The notes below the pieces were generated by a model that saw only the letters and a list, made by a program, of their open reading frames with translations, was not told the origin of the DNA and did not search any database. A DNA stretch of 64,000 nucleotides from IMG/VR virus record IMGVR_UViG_3300018426_001942, positions 62,001 to 126,000 of that record; one strand, 5' to 3'. This document shows positions 22,628-31,648 of this stretch, piece after piece. The translations under genes were made by a program, and so were the position numbers. Source of the stretch: a virus. Numbering within the stretch: position 1 is the stretch's first letter; each line of letters starts with the position of its first letter.

Positions 22628-23361
22628 TTAACTAAATCCATAAATTTATCATTGCGTATATCTGAAATAATATTTGCCCTTGCTGTTGGACTAAAGTTTG
22701 TAGTAGAATGTGTAACTCTTGAATTTATAATATAAACATTTCCTGGTTCAAAGTTATATTCTCTATTCCATTTTTCTCCCCAATAAAATTTACTATTGTC
22801 ATATGTCATAGGAATATGTAATCTAGCACAGTATCCGTCTGTATGCGGATGAAGTATATGCTCAGGCATGTGTTGCGTTATTCGTGGATTGTAAATATAG
22901 TTGCCTATTTCTTCTACTATAGATTTCCATTCTCCAAAATTATATTGGGTAAGATATGTATTATCATTATAATCAAAATCTTTTACAACATTACCGTCAT
23001 TATCAAAGTAACTTTTTAATTCTGTAAAAAATTCTACGTCAGCAGCCCAAGGAGGCGGAAGGGGTACATCTCTGTGAGTTGGCCAAGTTAATGTCCACGA
23101 GTTAATTAATGCTTCATATGTTTTGTTACGTTCCCATTCGTAATCATTTGTATCGGTAGTAAATTTATTATTGACAGATTCTTTTATGTACTCAGAACAT
23201 GTTTGAAAATTAAATTTTAAATAATCTAAGTTAGATGTAACAATATTATACCAATATTGTAAATTTTTTATAGCTATTTTTTTATCTAATATAATAATGT
23301 CCCATTCTAAACTTTCTAAAACTGACAGGTCAACTTGAGAAGGTTTTAGAACTTTATCCAT
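22618..23361 (-). CDS. 2OG-Fe(II) oxygenase, aspartyl/asparaginyl hydroxylase-like
   Basis: A 247-residue paralogue of the oxygenases at 16582 and 23354. The shared N-terminal block reads LEWDIIILDKKIAIKNLQYW and, later, WTLTWPTHRDVPLPPPW. The iron site is LHPHTDGYCARLHIPM (about 171-186, H-x-D) and INSRVTHSTTNF (distal His, about 217-228). The 2-oxoglutarate Arg is in the TARANII segment, a slight change from the TDR seen in other members. It is coupled to the next paralogue by an 8-base overlap. Confidence 0.82.
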   Translation of the reverse strand: MDKVLKPSQVDLSVLESLEWDIIILDKKIAIKNLQYWYNIVTSNLDYLKFNFQTCSEYIKESVNNKFTTDTNDYEWERNKTYEALINSWTLTWPTHRDVPLPPPWAADVEFFTELKSYFDNDGNVVKDFDYNDNTYLTQYNFGEWKSIVEEIGNYIYNPRITQHMPEHILHPHTDGYCARLHIPMTYDNSKFYWGEKWNREYNFEPGNVYIINSRVTHSTTNFSPTARANIISDIRNDKFMDLVNWK

Positions 23362-24103
23362 TAGTCATTCCTATTACATTTAAAATATGGTCTTCTGTTA
23401 CCCTTGTAATTATATGAGATCTATAGTCGTCACTTTCGTTAGTAGTTCCATGCCAATCTCCAGTGTTAAGAATATATGCTTTACCTTCTTTCATATGATA
23501 CGAACGTTCTTTATTTTCTCCGAAATGGAAAAAACTGTTTTTGTTGCTTTCTATTGGAATATGTAATTTAAGTACTTTACTATCTATATGTTGACGTATA
23601 TACATACCTGGATGATGTCTAGTAACAATCGCTTGTCTAAATGCATCTGATCCTAATTCTTCTACTAACTGTTTGAAATAGCCAAATTGTAATTTAGGCA
23701 TAATTTTTGCATCGTTAATAAAGTTATCATAATCTACTTCAGGATACATTTCAGCATTACACTGTGCTGGAGGAGGCAGTGCTTCGTAACGTTCTATAGG
23801 CCATGCTAAAGTTACACCATCAATTGGTCCGCAATAGTAACCGCAATACCCTTGCTCTACCATTTCTTTACTTTTTTCTAAATTAAGTTTTTCGGACATC
23901 TTGTTAAAGTTAAACAACATGTAATCAAAATTTTCTTTAACGTCAGTCCACCATGCTTTTAGACTTTCGACATCTACGTTATAATTTAGTTCAATTATAT
24001 CCCAATCGTTACTATTATATAAGAAGTCGTGCGTTAAGCCATGATTATCAGGATCGTAGTTTTTAATTATTCTCGAATCTTGGGTGTGTTGTGCGTTTTC
24101 CAT
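23354..24103 (-). CDS. 2OG-Fe(II) oxygenase, aspartyl/asparaginyl hydroxylase-like
   Basis: A 249-residue paralogue. The start at 24103 follows GAGAGAAAGG in the message, although this overlaps the upstream gene by 41 bases. DWDIIELNYNVDVESLKAWW opens the domain, VTLAWPIERYEALPPPAQC is the shared middle block, and the iron site is YIRQHIDSKVLKLHIPI (H172 and D174) with TGDWHGTTN (His218). The order of all motifs matches the first island gene on the other strand, so duplication and inversion both took place. Confidence 0.84.
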   Translation of the reverse strand: MENAQHTQDSRIIKNYDPDNHGLTHDFLYNSNDWDIIELNYNVDVESLKAWWTDVKENFDYMLFNFNKMSEKLNLEKSKEMVEQGYCGYYCGPIDGVTLAWPIERYEALPPPAQCNAEMYPEVDYDNFINDAKIMPKLQFGYFKQLVEELGSDAFRQAIVTRHHPGMYIRQHIDSKVLKLHIPIESNKNSFFHFGENKERSYHMKEGKAYILNTGDWHGTTNESDDYRSHIITRVTEDHILNVIGMTNG

Positions 24104-25532
24104 TTCTTAACCTTTCTCTCATATCCATTGCGACATAGTCATGCCCATATAGCACTAAGTCTTCCGGAATCATTTCTTCAAATTTAAACCAATGCTGTTC
24201 AAGTTGTTCTGGTTCTACATTCCATTGTAGCATTTCGCTTGACCAAATGTTTGTAGTCCACAGTACTTTTGTTCCTTGTACAGTATTTATTAGCTCAAAT
24301 AACTGGTTAGGTTGGGTCACTATGTCTACTACGTTAAAGGTATGTTTTAGTTGTCTGTATCTATCCCATAACTCTTTAAACGCTTCTCTACCCCCATGTT
24401 CTTTAACTTCTTGTTCCCAAAACTTTTTATAGTTTCCTCTGTAAGTACTACTAAAGTTATAACTGAGATCATGCTCTAATAACCATTTGTCTAAATCATA
24501 TCCATCCCAAGTTTCTAGCAAATGTTTTTTGTAATTTAAACTTGCTTCACACCAATCAAAATAATTTACTGTAGTGTCTTTATGAAAACCGTTCGAGTTT
24601 AGTATAGCAAGTGGCTTAAATCCAGCGGCTGCACTAAACAAATGATCAATTAATTTACCATCTGTTCTTACACCTTCACCTGATAGTGTTTCTGTGTTAA
24701 ATGCGTATACTCTATCCTTTTCTATAAATTCTTGATAGCCAAGTTTGCGTATCCAAGCCGCTTGACTTTGGTTTAGTCCATCATCTTGATCTTTGTTAAG
24801 CCATGCATTTGCAAGTTGCTGTGTATTCTCATATGGATATAAAAATACTTTACAATCACGCATGTCATTTGTTAAATTATCTATTCTTATGCCTGCTCGT
24901 ATAGCAATATCTATCCAGTTGCTTCCATCTGCTGTAATTTCAATATGGCTTTCTTGTGCGTTGTCTGCAGGACCTATCCATTCAGGAGTATAATGACTGT
25001 GTACTGTATTTTCACTAAGTTTGTAATTTTGTAGTAAAGGCTTTCTATCCTTAAATACGCCCATTTCATCAAACTTCGGCTTGCCAAGTTCTACCCATTT
25101 TTGTAAATTAACAAATAGATATTGTCTATGTAACCCAGGATACGAACCTTGAATTCCTGTTTGTGCTTCTTTGTCCATTATATGACCTATTGCAAAGAAG
25201 TCTTTATTGTTATCATAGTAATTTAAACTTTGAGTTATTAAACTAGGGCCTCTAAATAAAAGTAGTCCTTGACATGCAATCATTGCAAATTCTTTATCTT
25301 TTTGAAGACTTTGTTCTAATATTTCTTCAACAGTTTTATGAAATCCTACATAACTACACATGCCCATTTTAATCATACGATTAATATAAAAATAGGTCAT
25401 ATCAAAACATCTTTTTTGTAACCACTTATTATCTATGTCACGATTAATATTGAGTATGCCAATTCCTACTCTGTTATCAATTTTTAGATCTTCGTAATAA
25501 CGATCAATAGTAATACTATTCCAGTCTTTCAT
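24063..25532 (-). CDS. Unknown 489-residue protein
   Basis: A large soluble protein with no recognised family. The first 170 residues hold alternating strands and helices (VGIGILNINRDID, EFAMIACQGLLLFRG, FFAIGHIMDKEAQTG, RQYLFVNLQKW), which could be a GT-A-like nucleotide-sugar domain but without a clear D-x-D. The middle has DNAQESHIEITADGSNW and an aromatic, Asn/Trp-rich part. The last 130 residues (FNVVDIVTQPNQLFEL, GTKVLWTTNIWSSEML) read like a Rossmann-like domain. It sits between oxygenases of unit B, so it may act on the same substrate. Function is left open. Confidence 0.7.
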   Translation of the reverse strand: MKDWNSITIDRYYEDLKIDNRVGIGILNINRDIDNKWLQKRCFDMTYFYINRMIKMGMCSYVGFHKTVEEILEQSLQKDKEFAMIACQGLLLFRGPSLITQSLNYYDNNKDFFAIGHIMDKEAQTGIQGSYPGLHRQYLFVNLQKWVELGKPKFDEMGVFKDRKPLLQNYKLSENTVHSHYTPEWIGPADNAQESHIEITADGSNWIDIAIRAGIRIDNLTNDMRDCKVFLYPYENTQQLANAWLNKDQDDGLNQSQAAWIRKLGYQEFIEKDRVYAFNTETLSGEGVRTDGKLIDHLFSAAAGFKPLAILNSNGFHKDTTVNYFDWCEASLNYKKHLLETWDGYDLDKWLLEHDLSYNFSSTYRGNYKKFWEQEVKEHGGREAFKELWDRYRQLKHTFNVVDIVTQPNQLFELINTVQGTKVLWTTNIWSSEMLQWNVEPEQLEQHWFKFEEMIPEDLVLYGHDYVAMDMRERLRNGKRTTHPRFENN

Positions 25533-25533
25533 T

Positions 25534-26232
25534 TTACCCTCTATTAGTATAGTAACTTTCTCTTAAGACATAGAAAAAATCTCTAATGCGTCTGCCAAGT
25601 TCATAGTGTATGATCATATGTATTCTTGGCTTATCGCTGTTATTATATACAGCATGTACATTAGATATATCCATTAGGAATGCACTACCATTATTATCAA
25701 ATGGAACTCTGCCATGATCTTTAAAAACAAATCTACAACCTTCAGGATTGTTCAAACTAATATTACAAACACTTAAACGCTTTTCTTCATCTGCTCTATC
25801 TTGGTGTGGAAGAATATATCCACCTGGTTCGAGTAACATAAACCTTACACGATTTAAAAATTCCGCTGGCCATACATCAGTTAAAAACTTTTTTGTTACT
25901 GGACATTCATCTGCTACCCAAGTCCAATCTAACTGTTTAATTGATTCTTGTCTATCACCATAACTATTCAATGTTTGGGTGTCTTCATTTAGTCCGTGTA
26001 GTGTTAGACTTTTCCAGCCTTCGCCGTATTCATCTCTGTGTACATGAAACTTATCTACAAGTGCTTCTGCTTCTGCATACATTTCTTTCCAAGGTTGATT
26101 ATCTAATGCACTTAATCTAAAACACGGCCAGCCGCTTTCCATTACAACCCATTTAGGATCGAATTGTTCTGGATATATTATGTCTATTTGCTTATCATTT
26201 TCGGACAAATATTTCTCTAATTCAGCATTCAT
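25534..26232 (-). CDS. 2OG-Fe(II) oxygenase, AspH-like
   Basis: A 232-residue protein and the first gene of unit B. RVRFMLLEPGGYILPHQDRADEE (about 128-150, quoted motif GGYILPHQD) is the classical aspartyl hydroxylase pattern with H-x-D; the distal His is in MDISNVHAVYNN (about 198-209), followed by KPRIHMII with the 2-oxoglutarate Arg. It is nearer to the general AspH family than the other oxygenases here and lacks their N-terminal block. Its start region faces the start of the divergent radical SAM gene across 68 bases. Confidence 0.85.
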   Translation of the reverse strand: MNAELEKYLSENDKQIDIIYPEQFDPKWVVMESGWPCFRLSALDNQPWKEMYAEAEALVDKFHVHRDEYGEGWKSLTLHGLNEDTQTLNSYGDRQESIKQLDWTWVADECPVTKKFLTDVWPAEFLNRVRFMLLEPGGYILPHQDRADEEKRLSVCNISLNNPEGCRFVFKDHGRVPFDNNGSAFLMDISNVHAVYNNSDKPRIHMIIHYELGRRIRDFFYVLRESYYTNRG

Positions 26233-26300
26233 GTTTACTTTTTTCTTTACCCCGTGTTGTTAAATATACTTATGCTAGTTTTTAAGGAGTATGTTTAGTC
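26233..26300. promoter_or_regulatory. Divergent control region between units B and C
   Basis: These 68 bases separate two outward-reading gene runs, so both promoters should lie here. On the + strand GTTAAATA (26259-26266) is a late-type box and AAGGAG (26284-26289) a ribosome binding site. No sigma70 consensus pair is seen on either strand. Confidence 0.35.
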
Positions 26301-27335
26301 GTGAGATGCAAATATCTTGATAATCAAATCAATGTTGGCACCAACGGATCATATAGATTATGCTGTATGAGCTTAGAACCCGAAGGCGAATACAATATCA
26401 AAACACATACACCACAAGAATGGCACAACAGTGAATTCCATAGAGGTATCAGAGAGCAAATGGCTAGAGGTGAATGGCCTGATGCTTGTAGACGTTGTAA
26501 AGAAATGGAAGAACACGGATTACAAAGTCAACGTCAAAAAGAAAGAAGATACGGTCCAGGACTTAGCCATTTAGACTTACGTTTAGGCAATAGTTGTAAT
26601 TTAAAATGTATTAGTTGCTGGCACATGAGCTCTAGTTCAATAGCAGAAGAAGCCGTTGCTATGCACCAAGCAGGTGTTACACCATTGCATGGCGTATTAG
26701 ACGTTCCACACTTTAATTGGGCTGACGACAAAGCATTTGATAAATTACTTGATCTACCAATACACGAAGTATATATGACCGGCGGCGAACCTATGATGGT
26801 AAAACATTTGCCACGCTTTTTAGAAAGGTTAAGTCCAGAAACAATTATACGGTTTAATACTAACTGTACAATTTGGAATCCTAAATTAGAAAAATTACTT
26901 AGGAAATTTAATATGGTAATTATGAGTTTTAGTTTAGATGCGACTGACGATCGCATAAACTATATTAGGCACGGCACCAAATGGAAAGAAGCAGAAGAAA
27001 ATGCAAAACGTTGGGCTGATTTTTGTAAGGTTGATATAAGTCCAACTATTAGTATTTTAAATGCATGGTTCTATGATGATATAAAAGAATATGCAGACAA
27101 GCGTAATTGGAGCGTCTTTGAAAATTTACTCATGACACCCGACTGGTTACATGTTAAGAATGCACCCGACGAATTGAAAGCACAATTTCAAGGTGTAGAT
27201 AAATGGATGAATGAACCTGCTAATCTACTTAAACAAGAAGAATTTAAATATAATATTAATAAGTTAGACAGCTGGCGTAAAATGTATATAAAGGATTACC
27301 TACCTCCGGTAGCAAAAGCATATGGACTTAATTAA
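26301..27335 (+). CDS. Radical SAM enzyme with N-terminal Cys-rich (twitch-like) part
   Basis: A 344-residue enzyme with a GTG start, chosen because AAGGAG lies 12 bases upstream and no ATG is in frame there. The first 75 residues have auxiliary-type cysteines (RCKYLDN, RLCCMSLE, ACRRCKEME), then LDLRLGNSCNLKCISCW carries the C-x3-C-x2-C motif, and MTGGEPMM the SAM-binding GGE. Cysteines ahead of the core are typical of a phage/bacterial group of twitch-type radical SAM proteins. Such enzymes often modify peptides or proteins. It starts the unit with the kinase and propeller genes. Confidence 0.88.
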   Translation: MRCKYLDNQINVGTNGSYRLCCMSLEPEGEYNIKTHTPQEWHNSEFHRGIREQMARGEWPDACRRCKEMEEHGLQSQRQKERRYGPGLSHLDLRLGNSCNLKCISCWHMSSSSIAEEAVAMHQAGVTPLHGVLDVPHFNWADDKAFDKLLDLPIHEVYMTGGEPMMVKHLPRFLERLSPETIIRFNTNCTIWNPKLEKLLRKFNMVIMSFSLDATDDRINYIRHGTKWKEAEENAKRWADFCKVDISPTISILNAWFYDDIKEYADKRNWSVFENLLMTPDWLHVKNAPDELKAQFQGVDKWMNEPANLLKQEEFKYNINKLDSWRKMYIKDYLPPVAKAYGLN

Positions 27336-27777
27336 AACAAATAAACAAAAAAAGCGAAGTGTTTACAAAGGCGATGGTTACTATAGAAAACTATGGCATT
27401 TTGTAGATATGATATGGCTAGATGAACATGTAAAAATGCTAAACAGTATTGTTCCTAACTATGTTGTAGACTACGGACATAACGAAGATTCTATGTGGTT
27501 AGACACAAAAGAAATAGATGGAGTTCCAGCAAGTACACTAGAACACACACCTGAATTTATAAAAAGAGTATATAAATTTTGTTTAGAAAATATTGAGCAG
27601 ACTTTACCCTATGTACATGGCGACTGGGTATTAAGTAATATAATTGTTAACGGTGAAAACATGTATATGGTCGATTGGGATAATTGCAATGTATATCCTA
27701 AACATATAGTTATAGAAAAAATGCAAAAAGACTTACGTAGTGCATTTGGAGATAAATTTGACCCCTCAAGCATTTAG
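27322..27777 (+). CDS. Mini APH/choline-kinase-like phosphotransferase
   Basis: A 151-residue protein that overlaps the radical SAM gene by 14 bases. The catalytic part of the aminoglycoside-phosphotransferase fold is present: YVHGDWVLSNIIVN (97-110) with Asp101 and Asn106, then MYMVDWDNC (114-122) with the metal-binding Asp118. YKGDGYYRKLW (15-25) might be what is left of the ATP lobe. Typical members have 250-350 residues, so this is an unusually small form. It may phosphorylate a sugar, an amino alcohol or a protein. Confidence 0.7.
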   Translation: MDLIKTNKQKKRSVYKGDGYYRKLWHFVDMIWLDEHVKMLNSIVPNYVVDYGHNEDSMWLDTKEIDGVPASTLEHTPEFIKRVYKFCLENIEQTLPYVHGDWVLSNIIVNGENMYMVDWDNCNVYPKHIVIEKMQKDLRSAFGDKFDPSSI

Positions 27778-28975
27778 TTACCCGACTGTTGGAAATAACA
27801 ACATGATTTATTGTGCGCCATACGGCCTTACTGAATCTGTTGACTACATGATTAAGTACAATCCAACTAATCATTCAATTACTAAAATACCATTATTAGT
27901 TGACTCAACTACCGAAAAGTGGCAAAAGGGTATTGTACATAGAAACAAAATTTACTTCCTACCATACAATGAAAGCAATATATTGGTATTAGATACTAAT
28001 GACGATAGCATAGAATACTTAAATTTAGAAAAGAAAGGACAAGGAAAATATATTCAAGGTCACATATACGGCAGACACATTATAGCATTACCGTACGGCG
28101 AGCACGAACCATTTAATTATGTACTAGACATTGATATGCGTACTAACAATGTAACTACTAGACACTTAGCGTTGCCTGATGAAACAAAAAGATGGCATAC
28201 TACCCAAATGTTAGATGGTATAATTTACGGTTTACCTCGAGGAGAAAACTTAGGAAATACATTTAATTCAAGGATAGAATACGACTGTTTTAATCGTACT
28301 TATAAATTAATAGATATGTTGCCTATACTATATGATTATAAAGACGTAAGACATGCTAATAAAAAATGGACAACACTTGCAAAAGCAAATGATAAATTGT
28401 ATGCAGCACCGTATTGTGAACATAAAGAATTTGACCTTCTTGCAATTAGAAAAGAAGGTTGGGAATATATACAAACCAAACAAACAGGCACTAGCAGAAA
28501 ATATTTTTCACACACTGTAACAAAAAATGGTAAAATATTTTTTCCGCCAGCAGGCCACGATGAGGACTGGAGCGAAATGCTTGTTATAAACAGTATGACA
28601 GATGAATGGTATGTTAAAGATTTAGGCATTGGAAAAGAAAGTAAAAAATATTTTGCCGGAGTTGAGAACAGTAAAGGAAAGTTATACTATATCCCTAGAG
28701 GAGGATGTGTTTGCGAGCCAGAGGATACATGGAAAAGCCAAGGTGACTTAGCAGAAATATTAGTTATTGACACAAACACAGAAGAGCATTATACCATAGA
28801 CGTAAGTAAATATTTTACAGATAATACTACTATTGAAAAGTATAACCAATGTGTAATTATTAACGATATCATATATGCCTTTCCATACGGAGAAAGTGAG
28901 AGTTTTCAAACTGTACTAGTATTTGATACAAAAGTTGAAAAAGTTATAAGGACAATAGATTTAAATGATGTATAA
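27740..28975 (+). CDS. Beta-propeller-like repeat protein 1
   Basis: About 411 residues with eight copies of a short motif, hydrophobic-x-x-P-Y/R-G-E: IYCAPYGL, IYFLPYNE, IIALPYGE, IYGLPRGE, LYAAPYCE, IFFPPAGH, LYYIPRGG and IYAFPYGE, spaced about 45-55 residues. Between them are strands such as VLVFDTKVEKVIRTIDL, as in kelch- or tectonin-like propellers. The start is doubtful: the frame opens with GTG 27740 inside the kinase gene, and a TTG near 27758 is possible. No signal peptide. It could bind a glycan or be the substrate of the upstream radical SAM enzyme and kinase. Confidence 0.75.
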   Translation: MHLEINLTPQAFSYPTVGNNNMIYCAPYGLTESVDYMIKYNPTNHSITKIPLLVDSTTEKWQKGIVHRNKIYFLPYNESNILVLDTNDDSIEYLNLEKKGQGKYIQGHIYGRHIIALPYGEHEPFNYVLDIDMRTNNVTTRHLALPDETKRWHTTQMLDGIIYGLPRGENLGNTFNSRIEYDCFNRTYKLIDMLPILYDYKDVRHANKKWTTLAKANDKLYAAPYCEHKEFDLLAIRKEGWEYIQTKQTGTSRKYFSHTVTKNGKIFFPPAGHDEDWSEMLVINSMTDEWYVKDLGIGKESKKYFAGVENSKGKLYYIPRGGCVCEPEDTWKSQGDLAEILVIDTNTEEHYTIDVSKYFTDNTTIEKYNQCVIINDIIYAFPYGESESFQTVLVFDTKVEKVIRTIDLNDV

Positions 28976-30107
28976 AGCATTTGAAGATTTCTACAAAGAA
29001 GAAAACATAAAGCACTTATTACTCCTTGACTGGAATGGTATATTAACAAGTCCGCCATTTGCTACTGAACAATGTAAAGAGTATGCAGATGTTTGGCGTT
29101 TTAAAAAAGATATTATCAAATTAGATCTACCTCCTGCTACTAGTAAAACTAATGCTCCTATTGTTTTAGATAACGATTTATGGCTTATACCATACGGCAT
29201 ATACGACGAACTTAATATTGTAGTACAAATTAAAGACAACGATGTAGTGTATCACAAATTATCGTTTGCAGGCAAAGGGCAATTTTACAGTATTGCATCA
29301 AACGGTACATCTGCGTTTAGTTTTCCTTTAGGATACGAAGATACTAACTACGGACTGTATATTAACGAAGGTAAAGTTAGCGAACACAAACTACCCTACG
29401 AAGGCAAAAAATTACATATGGGTACTGTATATTGCAATGGCAGATATTGGAGTATGCCGAGAGGTGATAATCCCGGGTATAACAAACTACTAAGTTTCGA
29501 CGGTAATAATTTTGAAAGTTTTGAGTTAGACATCAATAGTAATATTACTAGAAAGTTTAGTGATATAATAGTAAAAGACAATACACTTTACAGTTTGCCT
29601 TTCGGCGAAACGCCTGGTATGACAGAAATCGTAGAATTTGATACAACTACTAATAGAGCAATATATCATAATTTAACACTAACTAATGACTTTGCTAAAA
29701 AATATAATTGTGGCGTTTTAGTTAATAATAAAATAATTGCATTACCATATGGTGACGAATATAGCCAAGATAGTAATTGGGGTGTAGTTTTTGATACTGA
29801 CACGAAAGAAAGTAAAGTTTTTGATATTGGTCTTAACTTTGGTGGCAAGTACAGATATCGTTGTGGTGTAGCACTAGACAACAAAGCAATATTTTTTCCA
29901 TCTGGTACACCTAGTTGTCCTATAATGAGTGTAGATGAAAATACAAATATAAAAACATTATATCTTACTGATTATATGTTAGGTCGTCCGTATGTAAAAA
30001 ATAATTTAATATGCTGTATGTCATATAGAAAAGCCGATAGACAACACTTTATGTTAATATTTGATAGCGAATTAAATTTGCTGGGTAGCTATCAACTCTT
30101 TGCGTAG
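28965..30107 (+). CDS. Beta-propeller-like repeat protein 2
   Basis: A 380-residue paralogue of the previous protein, overlapping it by 11 bases. The same motif is seen as LWLIPYGIYDE, AFSFPLGYED, YWSMPRGDN, LYSLPFGET, IIALPYGDEY and IFFPSGTP, so six or seven blades. A short N-terminal extension (YKAFEDFYKEENIKHLLLLD) is new. The two genes came from one duplication and are still clearly related. The 3' end overlaps the end of the convergent radical SAM gene by 36 bases. Confidence 0.75.
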   Translation: MMYKAFEDFYKEENIKHLLLLDWNGILTSPPFATEQCKEYADVWRFKKDIIKLDLPPATSKTNAPIVLDNDLWLIPYGIYDELNIVVQIKDNDVVYHKLSFAGKGQFYSIASNGTSAFSFPLGYEDTNYGLYINEGKVSEHKLPYEGKKLHMGTVYCNGRYWSMPRGDNPGYNKLLSFDGNNFESFELDINSNITRKFSDIIVKDNTLYSLPFGETPGMTEIVEFDTTTNRAIYHNLTLTNDFAKKYNCGVLVNNKIIALPYGDEYSQDSNWGVVFDTDTKESKVFDIGLNFGGKYRYRCGVALDNKAIFFPSGTPSCPIMSVDENTNIKTLYLTDYMLGRPYVKNNLICCMSYRKADRQHFMLIFDSELNLLGSYQLFA

Positions 30108-30995
30108 ATATATATCACTCAAACAGTAACATTTATCTTTACCGCATGTAATTGTACTATTAGGTAAAGTATATTTTTCTAAATTACCTATTTTGCCGCC
30201 TTGCTGACACTCGGCACGGTATATGTCTCCCCACATATCAATACTAATCATATCTAATCCTGCCCAGCATTTCCAACCTTTGTGTGCATTAAGCTCATTA
30301 ACTATTAAGTCATTTGCATTAATATCTTTACCATTTAATAGTAGGCCGCCTCTGTGTAACTTTGTATCATCTAATTTACGTGTATAAGGCCAATTAGTAA
30401 TAATGTTTTGCTGTGATGTTGAGTATGCACTAACTTCGTTAGTAGGATATCCTTCAATTTCTTGTTTATCTAAAATTACCTTTGGCCATATCATTACATT
30501 GTCGCTACAATTAAATAAACGTTCTGCAATATCTAATAGTTCATCAAAACTATCAGGTAACATCATAAGATTAACAGCAACAGGACAAGTCATTACTTTT
30601 ATAACTTCTATTATATGATCAATATTAGCAAATTCAGGATGATAACTGATAATCATTCCGTCAGTGTGTTCTGTTATCTCTGCGAAGTATTCTACTTTTT
30701 GACTTGCGTTGGTTAGAAAACTAAAGTATTGGCCTTGTTGTTTTACAAGTTTAGCCATGTCAATAAAATGTTTCCAATAAGTAGGTTCGCCGCCTGAAAT
30801 CCTATAGCAAATTTGTTTGCCATTAGCATCAAAGTTTTCTACAAAATTTTTAACCGTGTCCCATTTTTTATGGCCTGTACTTCCGTCATGAAGTCTGCTT
30901 GGACAATAAGAACAACGGTAATTGCATTTATTAGATAGTGTCCAACTAACTAAAAACCAATCTTCTTTTGCAGGGTCTTTGTAAGAAAGTTTCAT
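30072..30995 (-). CDS. Radical SAM enzyme with C-terminal Cys cluster region
   Basis: A 307-residue enzyme. SWTLSNKCNYRCSYCPSR (about 17-34) holds the C-x3-C-x2-C motif and YRISGGEPTYW (about 64-74) the GGE motif. The end has many cysteines (GWKCWAGLDMI, YRAECQQGG, ITCGKDKCYC), which fits a SPASM/twitch auxiliary cluster. It is related to the radical SAM protein at 35211-36194: both have the GW-x-C-x-AG segment followed by a second Cys group. It is the last gene of unit D. Confidence 0.87.
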   Translation of the reverse strand: MKLSYKDPAKEDWFLVSWTLSNKCNYRCSYCPSRLHDGSTGHKKWDTVKNFVENFDANGKQICYRISGGEPTYWKHFIDMAKLVKQQGQYFSFLTNASQKVEYFAEITEHTDGMIISYHPEFANIDHIIEVIKVMTCPVAVNLMMLPDSFDELLDIAERLFNCSDNVMIWPKVILDKQEIEGYPTNEVSAYSTSQQNIITNWPYTRKLDDTKLHRGGLLLNGKDINANDLIVNELNAHKGWKCWAGLDMISIDMWGDIYRAECQQGGKIGNLEKYTLPNSTITCGKDKCYCLSDIYLRKELIATQQI

Positions 30996-31648
30996 TCTGC
31001 CATTGTGTTATTTAAAATTAGTTGTTGTGTACGTTCATTTAATTTTACTGTTAAAATTAATGAATACAGATTATCACTAAAACTAAACACACTGTGATCT
31101 AATTGAAAGTTTGTAAAGTAAACAAATCCAGGTTCTGGGTATAATGGCTTGCCGTCTACCATTTGTACATAATTTTCAGGACTACAACGTCCAAACACTA
31201 CTAGCAATCTAAAATATTCTGGACTTACACCGTGAAAGTCTCTGTGCGGAGGAAAGAAGCCTCCTTGGTCAACACGCAATAAATGTACACGACCAATATC
31301 TGGTGCAAAAACATCTACTAGTTTTGCAAGCTCAGGAATATTATTATACACCTCTGTTGGTGTGTTAAAGTTTTCTTCCTTCATTTCTATGTCATGGTAT
31401 TTCTGCATATGACCAAAACTATTCAAATGGTAATTGTCCATAACATCACCGGTGTGACTTGTTACTGGTAACCCCCAGCGATTATTGTGAGTGTCTTTTT
31501 TAGCATTGTACGGACACCAATTATCTTTAAACTGTTCTAATTGTTGTTCAACTTGGTGATGGTCAATATGCCATTTAAGTTTTACTTGGTTACCTAAGTT
31601 GACTAAACTTTGCCAACGTAGTCCTCTTTCAATTTCTTCAGGTGTCAT
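30992..31648 (-). CDS. 2OG-Fe(II) oxygenase-like protein
   Basis: A 218-residue member of the Asp/Asn-hydroxylase-like group, set inside the radical SAM operon with 4-base overlaps on both sides. The iron site is GGFFPPHRDFHG (about 128-139, H-x-D) and FQLDHSVFSF (about 183-192, distal His). The 2-oxoglutarate Arg is not where the other members have it: SDNLYSLIL replaces TDRVHLI, so co-substrate binding may differ. Its N-terminus lacks the block shared by the unit B oxygenases. Confidence 0.72.
   Translation of the reverse strand: MTPEEIERGLRWQSLVNLGNQVKLKWHIDHHQVEQQLEQFKDNWCPYNAKKDTHNNRWGLPVTSHTGDVMDNYHLNSFGHMQKYHDIEMKEENFNTPTEVYNNIPELAKLVDVFAPDIGRVHLLRVDQGGFFPPHRDFHGVSPEYFRLLVVFGRCSPENYVQMVDGKPLYPEPGFVYFTNFQLDHSVFSFSDNLYSLILTVKLNERTQQLILNNTMAE

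Noticed and set aside
26291-26320. A nine-codon frame right after AAGGAG upstream of the radical SAM gene
   Set aside because: Too close to the ribosome binding site to be translated well and too short to judge; the GTG at 26301 explains the site better. A leader peptide cannot be excluded.
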